A program made the translations under genes and the position numbers. Under the pieces are notes generated by a model. That model was not told the DNA's origin. It searched no databases and worked only from the letters and a program-made list of their open reading frames with translations. A stretch of DNA of 5,718 nucleotides. Source: Acidobacteriota bacterium (GTDB lineage: Bacteria > Acidobacteriota > Terriglobia > 20CM-2-55-15). Shown one piece after another: positions 1-5,618 of the stretch (its first letter is position 1; each line of letters starts with the position of its first letter). The stretch lies in NCBI GenBank assembly GCA_003222755.1, contig QHXA01000426.1:1-5718 (forward strand), in the 5' to 3' direction.

Positions 1-1
1 C

Positions 2-2845
2 ATTTATACACTCGGCAGCAGCGACCCGGCTTCGGTCCTTCTGGCAGATACAAGAAACGGCGCCGCCTTGCCGTCGATCAGCATCACGAGCAGCGGCTCA
101 ACGACATACTATGTCGACTGTCAAGCCGATGGTGCAGCCGCCGACATCACCATGACTGCTCCTGGTTTTCCTCGCTCGACAGCTCATGTGGATTGTGTGC
201 TGCCCTCCATTACGGTCGCCGTCTTCCTCGGTTCAGTCACTGGCGCGAATGGAACGTATCGGATGAGTGCATGGGCAGACCCGGCCCGACTGTTTGCCTC
301 GTTGTACGCGATCAACCCGAATAACCCGAATGATGGAAACGCGTTGTTTGCCAGATCCGATTCGGACCGTATTGCCGTGCAGGTACAGGTTACCGAACCG
401 GCCGTGTTGAAGGCCTCCCTATCGACTATATTGTTGGACGCACCCTTCGATCCCCTCTCACAGGAGGGTGCCCTGACGGTCACTCCTTTGAGCGTCGGCA
501 CTGCCGATCTTGTGTTTTCATCTGCGGATCAACGGGTTCGGTCCCCCGCCCCACTGCATTTTGTTGTTACCGTGCCATTCACCGCCAATGTTCCCGTACC
601 CATTTCCGGTGGATTTCAAACGCTCTATTCTCTTGGCTTGACCGGCCAGATCCCGCCTGCCACATCGGTGGCCTTCAGCAGTAGTGATTCCAGCAGGCTG
701 CTGATCTCGACAGATCCTAGAGAAGTCGGAGCTCCCAGCGCGACGTTACAGTTAAACAGCGCATCACCCTTCCCGCGCATCTATCTTCAGGCGCTCACCT
801 CGAGCGGCGAAGTGCCGCTCACGATTTCCATAACTGGTTTCGACAGTATAACCGTTACTGTTCGGTTTAAGGACCCAGTGCTCACAGCTTCGAGCCCGCT
901 TCTGTCTTCATCAACCCTGGCACCAGGTGCGACTACGACGATCAGCAGTTCCTTTGAATCCTTTACTCCGACTCCCCAGAGCCAAAGTGTGCGGCTGAGT
1001 CTCGAGATTTCCGATACCACCGTGCTCAGGGTGACTCCTGCCTTCGTTGATCTGAGCACGACCTCGCCATTCGCCAGTTTTCAGGTTCAGGGCTTAGCTC
1101 CGGGTACGGCGACATTAACGCTACGCAGCAGCAACGGTGTGGTGGCTCCGCCGCAGGTGAACCCTCTGAGGGTGACAGTCGCGCAACGGCCGCTGCTACT
1201 TCGTGGTGTAGAGGTCGGCAAGAACCTCGCCGCTCAAATGGCCCTGACTCTGCCGCCGGGAGTCGCTCCCAACACGACGATCAACATTTCCAGCTCTGAT
1301 CCTGGCAGGGCTCTAATCAGTTCGTCCCCGAATACGGCCGGACAGCCGCAGATTTCCATGGCTGCATCGGGCCAGACCGTTCTTTTCTATGTTGCCGGCC
1401 TGGCCGATTCGGGTGAGGCGAAAATCACCGCAGTTGTGCCGGGGGTTGGCTCGGTGACTGCGACAGCAACGCTTGTGCCGTCGGGAATCGGCTGGACCAA
1501 CGATTTCCTGAGTTCGGACCTGTACAGCGTATCGGCCGCTACGTTCGTGAGCGCTTATGCACTCGACCCGGCAACACTACTGCCCATCGCCGCGCAGAAT
1601 GTCCGTCAGGGTATTACGGTGGCCGTGCAAATCCAATCTGATCGTCCTGACATTGCAGTGCCCGTCAATCCGTCGGTTGTACTGACAGTATCGACACCGG
1701 TGATCATGCGGAACATAGCGCCTGGAGATGCGACACTGACCGTGATTCAGCCTCCTGGGTTTTCCAGCCCCGCGTCAAGACAACGTCTGACGTGGCGCGT
1801 CGCCAAAGCGCCTTTGCGACTCAATGTTCCCGGTCCATTGGGAATAAATACGCAGCAGCAGATCGCATTCTACGAAGTACCGGTCGTCGCCAGAGGAAAG
1901 GCCACGACGATTAGCAGCAGCGATCCGGCCAAAATGGTAGTCTCGGCAGATGCCAACGTGTTGGGCTCGGCAACGATAATCGTGGCAGCAGGCACCCCTT
2001 TTTTCGTGCAGGGGTTGGATAGCCGTGGAACCGTCTATCTCAGCGCGTCGCTCGACGGTTTCGCCGAGACAGCGGTTCCGATTCAATTGACTGGGGCAGG
2101 CATCCTGTTAACTGCTCAACAGCAACAGAGCCCTCTGGATGCAGGCGGATCTATTCTCAAGGACGACGGCGCATACACCACTATGTTTTCGGGTACGACG
2201 CCCATCAACCTGAATGTCGCAGTTCTCGACGCGGATACCGGAAGCAACCCAATGTTGCCGACCATTCTGAGTTTGCGGCCCGGAATCGATCCGTCGATCG
2301 TTGTCCAGAGCACAAATCCGGCGGTGGGGACGATCCAACGTTCGCCGGTCCGCTTGGACCAGACTGCCTCTTCGATCATATCGGTCGATTTTCAGCCGGT
2401 GGGCCTCGGTGATACGGAAGTCGTAGCGTTGCCTCCACCAGGCTTCACAATTCCGGCCGGCCGCCTCGCGATTCAAAACGGGCGCATCCAATTTCACGTC
2501 ACGCTTCCGGGTTGGGACATCGGGCCACAGCCACCTTTAGAAAAAGGTACGGCACGTTTAGTCCGGCTCGATCTCGCCGCAAATGTCAAGACATTCGCAA
2601 CCAGCTTACCTATCACGATCCAGAGCTCTGATCCTTCTCGCCTGCTTGTCAGCCGCGACGCTGCAACGGCGGGTTCCGTATCCATTTCAATGACGCTTGC
2701 CGCTGGGATTCGGTCCGCCGGCGCATTTTATATCCAGGCGCTCGATCGTGAGGGCAGCGTTCGGCTGGCCATTACTGCTCCAGGCTTCGCAGATACGTAT
2801 TTCGATATTCCGCTGGCTGATACCACCAAGCCCACAGTGCAATGA
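2..2845 (+). CDS. Giant Ig-like repeat protein, probably extracellular, C-terminal part (5' end outside window)
   Basis: The frame is open from base 2 to the TGA at 2843-2845, giving 947 codons. It reads straight through the TTG at 68, so the true start lies upstream and that TTG is an internal leucine. The protein is rich in Ser, Thr, Val, Ala and Pro, has only two Cys (both near the window start) and few Lys, and shows no transmembrane segment. It is built from alternating beta-rich modules. Type A opens with S-S-D-P/S followed by a hydrophobic strand and closes near an F/Y-Y/F-V/I-Q/A-G/A-L turn and a P-G-F or G-F motif. Type B carries a G-T/D-A-T-L-T strand like those of bacterial Ig-like (BIG2-type) domains. 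The C-terminus ends just after the last type A module with no visible sorting signal. The likely role is a surface or secreted structural or adhesive protein, inferred from composition and fold only; ligand and export route are unknown. It converges on the propeller gene. I am sure it is a real gene, less sure of any function. Confidence -1.
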   Translation: MYTLGSSDPASVLLADTRNGAALPSISITSSGSTTYYVDCQADGAAADITMTAPGFPRSTAHVDCVLPSITVAVFLGSVTGANGTYRMSAWADPARLFASLYAINPNNPNDGNALFARSDSDRIAVQVQVTEPAVLKASLSTILLDAPFDPLSQEGALTVTPLSVGTADLVFSSADQRVRSPAPLHFVVTVPFTANVPVPISGGFQTLYSLGLTGQIPPATSVAFSSSDSSRLLISTDPREVGAPSATLQLNSASPFPRIYLQALTSSGEVPLTISITGFDSITVTVRFKDPVLTASSPLLSSSTLAPGATTTISSSFESFTPTPQSQSVRLSLEISDTTVLRVTPAFVDLSTTSPFASFQVQGLAPGTATLTLRSSNGVVAPPQVNPLRVTVAQRPLLLRGVEVGKNLAAQMALTLPPGVAPNTTINISSSDPGRALISSSPNTAGQPQISMAASGQTVLFYVAGLADSGEAKITAVVPGVGSVTATATLVPSGIGWTNDFLSSDLYSVSAATFVSAYALDPATLLPIAAQNVRQGITVAVQIQSDRPDIAVPVNPSVVLTVSTPVIMRNIAPGDATLTVIQPPGFSSPASRQRLTWRVAKAPLRLNVPGPLGINTQQQIAFYEVPVVARGKATTISSSDPAKMVVSADANVLGSATIIVAAGTPFFVQGLDSRGTVYLSASLDGFAETAVPIQLTGAGILLTAQQQQSPLDAGGSILKDDGAYTTMFSGTTPINLNVAVLDADTGSNPMLPTILSLRPGIDPSIVVQSTNPAVGTIQRSPVRLDQTASSIISVDFQPVGLGDTEVVALPPPGFTIPAGRLAIQNGRIQFHVTLPGWDIGPQPPLEKGTARLVRLDLAANVKTFATSLPITIQSSDPSRLLVSRDAATAGSVSISMTLAAGIRSAGAFYIQALDREGSVRLAITAPGFADTYFDIPLADTTKPTVQ
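14..2815 (+). repeat. Five type A Ig-like modules (S-S-D-P class)
   Basis: Five diverged protein-level copies begin near bases 17, 677, 1289, 1913 and 2624. Each opens with a variant of S-S-D-P followed by a hydrophobic strand such as SRLLIS, GRALIS, AKMVVS or SRLLVS. About 25-35 residues later comes a second signature: RIYLQALTSSGEV, VLFYVAGLADSGEA, PFFVQGLDSRGTV, AFYIQALDREGSV, and a weaker TYYVDCQADGAAA in the first copy. Most copies end around a G-F turn. The conserved Asp codons lie at 23, 686, 1298, 1922 and 2630, giving spacings of 221, 204, 208 and 236 residues. The DNA of the copies has drifted well apart, so this is an old protein repeat and not a recent DNA duplication. Confidence -1.
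380..2510 (+). repeat. Four type B Ig-like modules interleaved with type A
   Basis: Four copies start near bases 380, 1001, 1628 and 2300 and alternate with the type A modules. Each opens with a strand ending in a polar pair and a hydrophobic pair (VTEPAVLKA, ISDTTVLRV, QSDRPDIAV, QSTNPAVGT). Each then has a P-x-x-V/I-x-L strand and later a glycine turn followed by an A-T-L-T-like strand: GTADLVF, GTATLTL, GDATLTV and GDTEVVA. Copies three and four add P-P-G-F. The G-T-A-T-L-T signature resembles bacterial Ig-like group 2 domains, but a profile search was not possible, so the family name is tentative. Confidence -1.
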
Positions 2846-3029
2846 TCATCCCTCTGCTGGAAAATGTCGTGCGCAAGATCCGCCGTGCGCTCTATATCAG
2901 AACTCCTGACCCGGTGCGAGAACAGATGCGGATTGGCCGATTGACGTTCAACTATGACCTTTTATGGCAAGATGTTCCCACGCGAAACAAACACCTGAAA
3001 TCCACGGGTATGGCGCGCAGGACGTGCGG

Positions 3030-3076
3030 CGGCCGAAGCGGGTTTGCCATCGAAACTGAACCCGCTCCGGCGGCCG
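3030..3076 (-). terminator. Hairpin just past the propeller gene stop; possible terminator without a U-tract
   Basis: The outer arms 3030-3035 and 3071-3076 pair perfectly (6 bp, CGGCCG with itself). The inner arms 3037-3044 and 3059-3066 also pair perfectly (8 bp, AGCGGGTT with AACCCGCT). A one-versus-four-base internal loop separates the two stems, and the terminal loop is 14 bases. The hairpin starts 7 bases beyond the TAA of the minus-strand gene (complement of 3084-3086). Neither strand has a clear run of U after it, so it is not a classical intrinsic terminator. It could still protect the mRNA 3' end or stop transcription from either side of this convergent junction. The rest of the 238-base gap (2846-3083) shows no gene that I can support. 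Confidence -1.
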
Positions 3077-3083
3077 ACATACG

Positions 3084-3944
3084 TTATTGGCTGCTTCTGC
3101 CTCCGGAATTCGTAACCTTAAACGGGTATCCCGGGGGGCCGTTCACATAGAACGCGCCAAACGTGGTGATCTTATCCATGTCGGGATACAAGACGCTAAG
3201 GGCCGGCGCATCTCGGCTCCCACGAGGGGCAAACCAAATGGCGCCGTCTTTCGTGAGTTGTATCTTCGGCGTGTCAGCAGCGAACTGTGGTTTCGGGAAG
3301 AACGTGAACGTCTGGTCTTTCGGATTGAACTTACCGATCATCGCACCCCGATCAGCCGTCGGCGAGTCGGCGAACCACATGTTGCCTTCGAGGTCTTGAG
3401 AGACGTCATACGGCTGCGCGTTCTGCTCGGGAATCGTGTATTCGGTGATCCGGCCGGTGGTCTGGTCGAGCTTCGCCAGCTTGCCAGGACGCTTGCCGGC
3501 GGCCCAGATGCCCCACCAAATGTTGTTCTGATAATCCACATTTGGACGCCGAGTCTGGCCGGGGTACGTGGGTGGCGTAAATTCGGTCCACGCGTTGGTG
3601 TGTGTATCAAACCTTACGATTTTGCCGCTGCCCCAATCGGCTATCCAAAGGTTGTCGTTCTTGTCCGCTATAATGCCGTACGGAATGGCGTTGGTGCTTG
3701 GCATGGGGAACACGCTTACCTTTCCCGTTTCTTTCTCGTACTTGCTCAGCGCCCCACCCATGATCCATCCCATGTACAGGTTCAGCTTCGAGTCGAACGC
3801 TTCGGACTGCATCCACTTTATGCCGTTCCTGACAACGTCCGTCGGATCCATGTCGACGTTGACGTCCCACTTCTCGGTCTTCGGGTTGAAGCCGAGCAGG
3901 TAGCTTCGCACTCCTCCCTCGGCGTGTTCCGGCATCCAAATCAT
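3084..3944 (-). CDS. C-terminal fragment: blades 2-7 of a Vgb/NHL-like propeller
   Basis: The frame gives 286 residues from an ATG that is really an internal Met just after the frameshift; I see no ribosome binding site for it. Six blade-like repeats follow. Each has an inner strand of the x-G/N-x-I/L-W-x-A-D type and an outer strand of the G-K-I/L-x-x-F/L-D/N-x-x-T/K type. Examples are NDNLWIADWGSGKIVRFD, NNIWWGIWAAG...GKLAKLD, GNMWFAD...GKFNPKD and DGAIWFAPRG. With the blade before the break the total is seven, the number found in the virginiamycin B lyase fold. The protein ends in a short polar tail (TNSGGRSSQ). Similarity to Vgb is one of fold only: I cannot establish the lyase active-site residues, and a membrane-side or periplasmic sensing, binding or redox-partner role is more likely than drug resistance. 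Alone, the fragment lacks a signal peptide and would probably not fold. Confidence -1.
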   Translation of the reverse strand: MIWMPEHAEGGVRSYLLGFNPKTEKWDVNVDMDPTDVVRNGIKWMQSEAFDSKLNLYMGWIMGGALSKYEKETGKVSVFPMPSTNAIPYGIIADKNDNLWIADWGSGKIVRFDTHTNAWTEFTPPTYPGQTRRPNVDYQNNIWWGIWAAGKRPGKLAKLDQTTGRITEYTIPEQNAQPYDVSQDLEGNMWFADSPTADRGAMIGKFNPKDQTFTFFPKPQFAADTPKIQLTKDGAIWFAPRGSRDAPALSVLYPDMDKITTFGAFYVNGPPGYPFKVTNSGGRSSQ

Positions 3945-4971
3945 GCCGTCCGGGGAGATCAGTCACCCACTCCTTCCGCTCCCCTGTGCGCGGATTCACC
4001 TTGACCAATCGGCGCGGGATTCCCCGATCACTTCCGTATACGTTGCCCTCCGCGTCAAACCGCACGTCCTGTATGCGTCTCGTTCCGGATCCTCCTCCCG
4101 GGAGGGCATACTCCGGAGCGTGCACTCCCCGTCCCGCCGGATCTTCCGGGACGTAGTATTCCATGAACATGGCCTTGCTTAGCTTCGCTTCATCGAGCGG
4201 CGTTTCCTGGACCGTCCGGACATTGCGCCGCGGCGCGTCGGGGCCGAAATTCTTGACCAGGTAGGCGAACAGGTCTTCGCGGTCCTGCTTTGAGAAGCGG
4301 AACTGTTGGGCTCTGTAGCTGAGGAGCCCTTCAGCATACGAATTGGCGGGGCGGTCGAAGTTCGCTTTGCCCATCATACGGTCGATACGAGCATTCCACA
4401 CTGCAGCGTCTCCAGGCTGGGATGGAATGAAGTTTTCTCCATGACAGATGATGCAGGTTCGTTCCGCGACGTCCCGCCCCTTCCCGGCCGGATAGATGTT
4501 GTCGTACGTGTCGAACGACACCTGGATCCGGTTGGTCCGCAAGGTCTCCACATTTTGCAACGGATCGGTTTCGCCTTGATTGCTGGCGGCGACTTCCTGG
4601 AACGTTAAATTGATTTTCGGACTGTCGCCGGCTTTCACTGTGACCTTCTGCACATCCGACTTAAATCCCTTCGCCGTGGCGGCGACTTCATAGTTGCCGG
4701 GAAACAGCGAGACCGCACGGAATTGGCCGGCATTTGTGAACACCATATACATAATGCGCATGTCTACGTTTTTGATGTAGACCTGTGCGGCCTTGAACGG
4801 CTTGGACGCAGTCACCTTGCCGGACATGTTCGCCATGCCCTTGATAGCGGGGGCTTGCACCAGCGGCGGTGCGGAGGCCCATCCGCCCCGCCCGATGGCC
4901 AGATATCCCGCGGCCAGGACAATGATGCTCATCGGCAGCAAGATTCTCCGTGCTGTTTTCGAAGCGTTCAT
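3607..4971 (-). CDS. N-terminal fragment: signal peptide, carboxypeptidase-regulatory-like domain, cytochrome c, first propeller blade
   Basis: As written, this frame gives 454 residues, of which about the first 340 are genuine and the last 114 or so are out-of-frame. Residues 1-34 form a Sec-type signal peptide with a basic start (KTARR), a hydrophobic core (LLPMSIIVLAAGYLAI) and an A-S-A site at 32-34. Residues 44-127 hold a carboxypeptidase-regulatory-like beta-sandwich (SGKVTA, AAQVYIKN, PGNYEVAATAKGF). The cytochrome c domain has its heme site C173-I-I-C176-H177. A W192...R...M199-M200-G pattern follows, in which a Met is the likely sixth ligand, and the domain closes with a helix ending DLFAYLVKNFGP. 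Blade one (IQDVRFDAEGNVYGSD ... LVKVNPRTGERKEWV) lies just before the break at about residue 340. An in-frame ATG at complement 5020-5022 would add 17 residues but lacks a good ribosome binding site. Confidence -1.
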   Translation of the reverse strand: MNASKTARRILLPMSIIVLAAGYLAIGRGGWASAPPLVQAPAIKGMANMSGKVTASKPFKAAQVYIKNVDMRIMYMVFTNAGQFRAVSLFPGNYEVAATAKGFKSDVQKVTVKAGDSPKINLTFQEVAASNQGETDPLQNVETLRTNRIQVSFDTYDNIYPAGKGRDVAERTCIICHGENFIPSQPGDAAVWNARIDRMMGKANFDRPANSYAEGLLSYRAQQFRFSKQDREDLFAYLVKNFGPDAPRRNVRTVQETPLDEAKLSKAMFMEYYVPEDPAGRGVHAPEYALPGGGSGTRRIQDVRFDAEGNVYGSDRGIPRRLVKVNPRTGERKEWVTDLPGRHDLDAGTRRGRSAKLPARLQPEDREVGRQRRHGSDGRCQERHKVDAVRSVRLEAEPVHGMDHGWGAEQVRERNGKGKRVPHAKHQRHSVRHYSGQERQPLDSRLGQRQNRKV

Positions 4972-4976
4972 TTCGT

Positions 4977-4984
4977 ACCTCCCC
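4977..4984 (-). promoter_or_regulatory. Strong ribosome binding site of the propeller gene
   Basis: On the minus strand GGGGAGGT lies five bases upstream of the ATG at complement 4969-4971. The near-perfect Shine-Dalgarno match decides the start in favour of the MNASKTARR reading over the upstream in-frame ATG at 5022. Confidence -1.
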
Positions 4985-5105
4985 AAAGATAAGTGGTTGA
5001 TGGTTTCGCGAGCGGATCGCACCTCTTCGAGACACGTGCGCTGACGGTTCGAGGACAGTTACATTTCGTTCGCATGACCCAAAAGGTTATCTGAATAATG
5101 CGAGC

Positions 5106-5134
5106 ATTCTTACTGACTCCGACTTTTCTAACAA
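5106..5134 (-). promoter_or_regulatory. Weak sigma70-like promoter candidate for the propeller gene
   Basis: On the minus strand TTGTTA (5134-5129) and AAGAAT (5111-5106) are 17 bases apart, each matching four of six consensus bases. The site lies about 135 bases upstream of the start codon. It is the best spaced pair I noticed in the divergent intergenic region 4972-5218, but chance matches of this quality are common. No clear operator or riboswitch fold was seen. Confidence -1.
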
Positions 5135-5208
5135 CAAAAATTCGTGGCCGCAAGCCCCGCGCGCGGCAAATCATTGGAAAACCCTGTATTCCACAACTGA
5201 AGGCGACC

Positions 5209-5212
5209 AGGA
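5209..5212 (+). promoter_or_regulatory. Ribosome binding site before the small exported protein remnant
   Basis: AGGA, within a purine-rich stretch AGGAAAGAAG, lies six bases before the ATG at 5219. It supports translation starting at MHFITLLVV, which then reads as a signal peptide. Confidence -1.
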
Positions 5213-5218
5213 AAGAAG

Positions 5219-5433
5219 ATGCATTTCATAACCTTGCTGGTTGTGTCGATATTTATACCCAGTTCATTGCTCGTGCAGACAATTAGGTGTGATCGCTTTG
5301 ATGTCAAAGCGACGCTGCACGGATCGGTCATCTCGATTTGCCCTGGATACCGACCTGGCCACAACAGTCATTCTGTTTCCAGCCACGATCCATTAAACAC
5401 GTGGAGTATGAAGTACACTACCAGGAACCTTGA
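5219..5433 (+). pseudogene. Remnant of a small exported protein (about 70 residues), two frame breaks
   Basis: The ATG at 5219 has a ribosome binding site and starts a signal-peptide-like sequence (MHFITLLVVSIFIPSSLLVQ), then RFDVKATLHGSVISI. Dropping one T from the run at 5337-5339 continues the chain as ALDTDLATTVILFPATIH (5340-5393). Dropping one T from 5393-5394 continues as KHVEYEVHYQEP to the TGA at 5431-5433. The joined protein is about 70 residues with alternating strands typical of a small beta-rich exported protein. I do not recognise the family with confidence. Read without correction, the first frame runs on to 5617 but becomes a low-complexity string of basic and Ser residues typical of a wrong frame. 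Either a decayed gene or local indel errors would explain this. Confidence -1.
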
Positions 5434-5618
5434 AGCCACTCATTCGTTTCGCTGTCCTGGCACTTCGTCTCAGAGTCTCGTGGGGCCAATCCACAAAAAC
5501 GGAAGACCGATGAAGAAATCAGGCAAGCGTCATTCAGGAATCCATCGCCAGCTATCGCGGGAGTTGCCCATGCCCATACAGCCGCGACCGTGCTGGCCGA
5601 CAATGCGGAGGACGTAGA
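5430..5618 (+). pseudogene. Remnant of a small exported CPCPY / DRAGRxCG motif protein
   Basis: A TTG at 5430 overlaps the previous stop (TTGA) and starts a signal-like segment: MKPLIRFAVLALRLRVSWGQ. Removing one A from AAAAA (5495-5499) gives STKRKTDEEIRQA. Restoring one base near 5529-5530 gives V-I-Q-E-S-I-A-S-Y-R-G, then S-C-P-C-P-Y-S-R-D-R-A-G-R-Q-C-G-G-R-R, ending near 5618. In the joined protein the cysteines fall at about residues 46, 48 and 59. From memory, a family of small exported bacterial proteins of unknown function shares G-x-C-P-C-P-Y, D-R-A-G-R-x-C-G-x-R and a following S-A-Y. The family core is present here, but the usual end after C-G-x-R is missing or shifted. Two arginines interrupt the hydrophobic core of the signal segment, which fits decay. 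The assignment to the motif family is fairly secure; function is unknown. Confidence -1.

Larger units (their letters stand above)
3084..4971 (-). pseudogene. Frameshifted exported cytochrome c / Vgb-like propeller fusion protein (whole gene)
   Basis: The two halves lie in different minus-strand frames but form one continuous protein. The upstream half reads ...EWVTDLP and then becomes nonsense. The downstream frame continues with MIWMPEHAEGG. Removing one C from the CCCC run (plus-strand GGGG, 3952-3955) gives ...VTDLPDGMIWMPEHAEG, exactly the D-G turn expected between propeller blades. The repaired product is 628 residues: signal peptide 1-34, carboxypeptidase-regulatory-like beta-sandwich about 44-127, cytochrome c about 160-247, linker, then seven propeller blades about 298-605. 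The start ATG (complement of 4969-4971) is chosen for its GGGGAGGT ribosome binding site and for the signal peptide that follows at once. This domain order is common in Acidobacteriota, where such proteins are usually labelled carboxypeptidase regulatory-like or streptogramin lyase-like. A periplasmic redox or binding role is inferred. Either the gene is recently broken or the extra base is a sequencing error; both halves look otherwise intact. Confidence -1.

Noticed and set aside
184..2685. Several minus-strand open frames of 60-130 codons under the repeat gene
   Set aside because: They are antisense shadows of a continuous, clearly repetitive coding frame, with no start signals or recognisable domains.
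2869..2890. Short inverted repeat TGCGC / GCGCA just after the repeat gene stop
   Set aside because: The stem is only about five base pairs with a ten-base loop and no T-run, so it is too weak to call a terminator.
2842..3150. 102-codon plus-strand open frame whose ATG overlaps the stop of the repeat gene (ATGA)
   Set aside because: The overlap suggested coupling, but there is no ribosome binding site. The frame crosses the hairpin and runs 67 bases antisense into the propeller gene, and its sequence resembles no protein I know.
3084..3944. Streptogramin (virginiamycin B) lyase antibiotic resistance gene
   Set aside because: The propeller is Vgb-like, but it is fused to a signal peptide, a beta-sandwich and a cytochrome c. 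This points away from a cytoplasmic drug-inactivating enzyme, and active-site residues could not be confirmed.
3087..4004. 305-codon plus-strand open frame
   Set aside because: It is antisense to the propeller gene, which has clear blade repeats. Its translation is Arg/Val/His-rich with no domain, as expected for a shadow frame in GC-rich coding DNA.
4094..4105. 12-base perfect palindrome CCTCCCGGGAGG
   Set aside because: It lies inside the coding sequence and encodes part of a Gly/Pro-rich linker (LPGGGSG). Codon composition explains it without a regulatory role.
5098..5286. 62-codon plus-strand frame across the divergent intergenic region
   Set aside because: It overlaps the start of the better supported MHFITLLVV frame. 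It has no ribosome binding site and is basic, low-information sequence.
5219..5617. Uncorrected 132-codon plus-strand frame read as one protein
   Set aside because: Only the first 40 or so residues look real. The rest is a Ser/His/Arg/Pro-rich wrong-frame sequence, and better protein segments exist in the other two frames.
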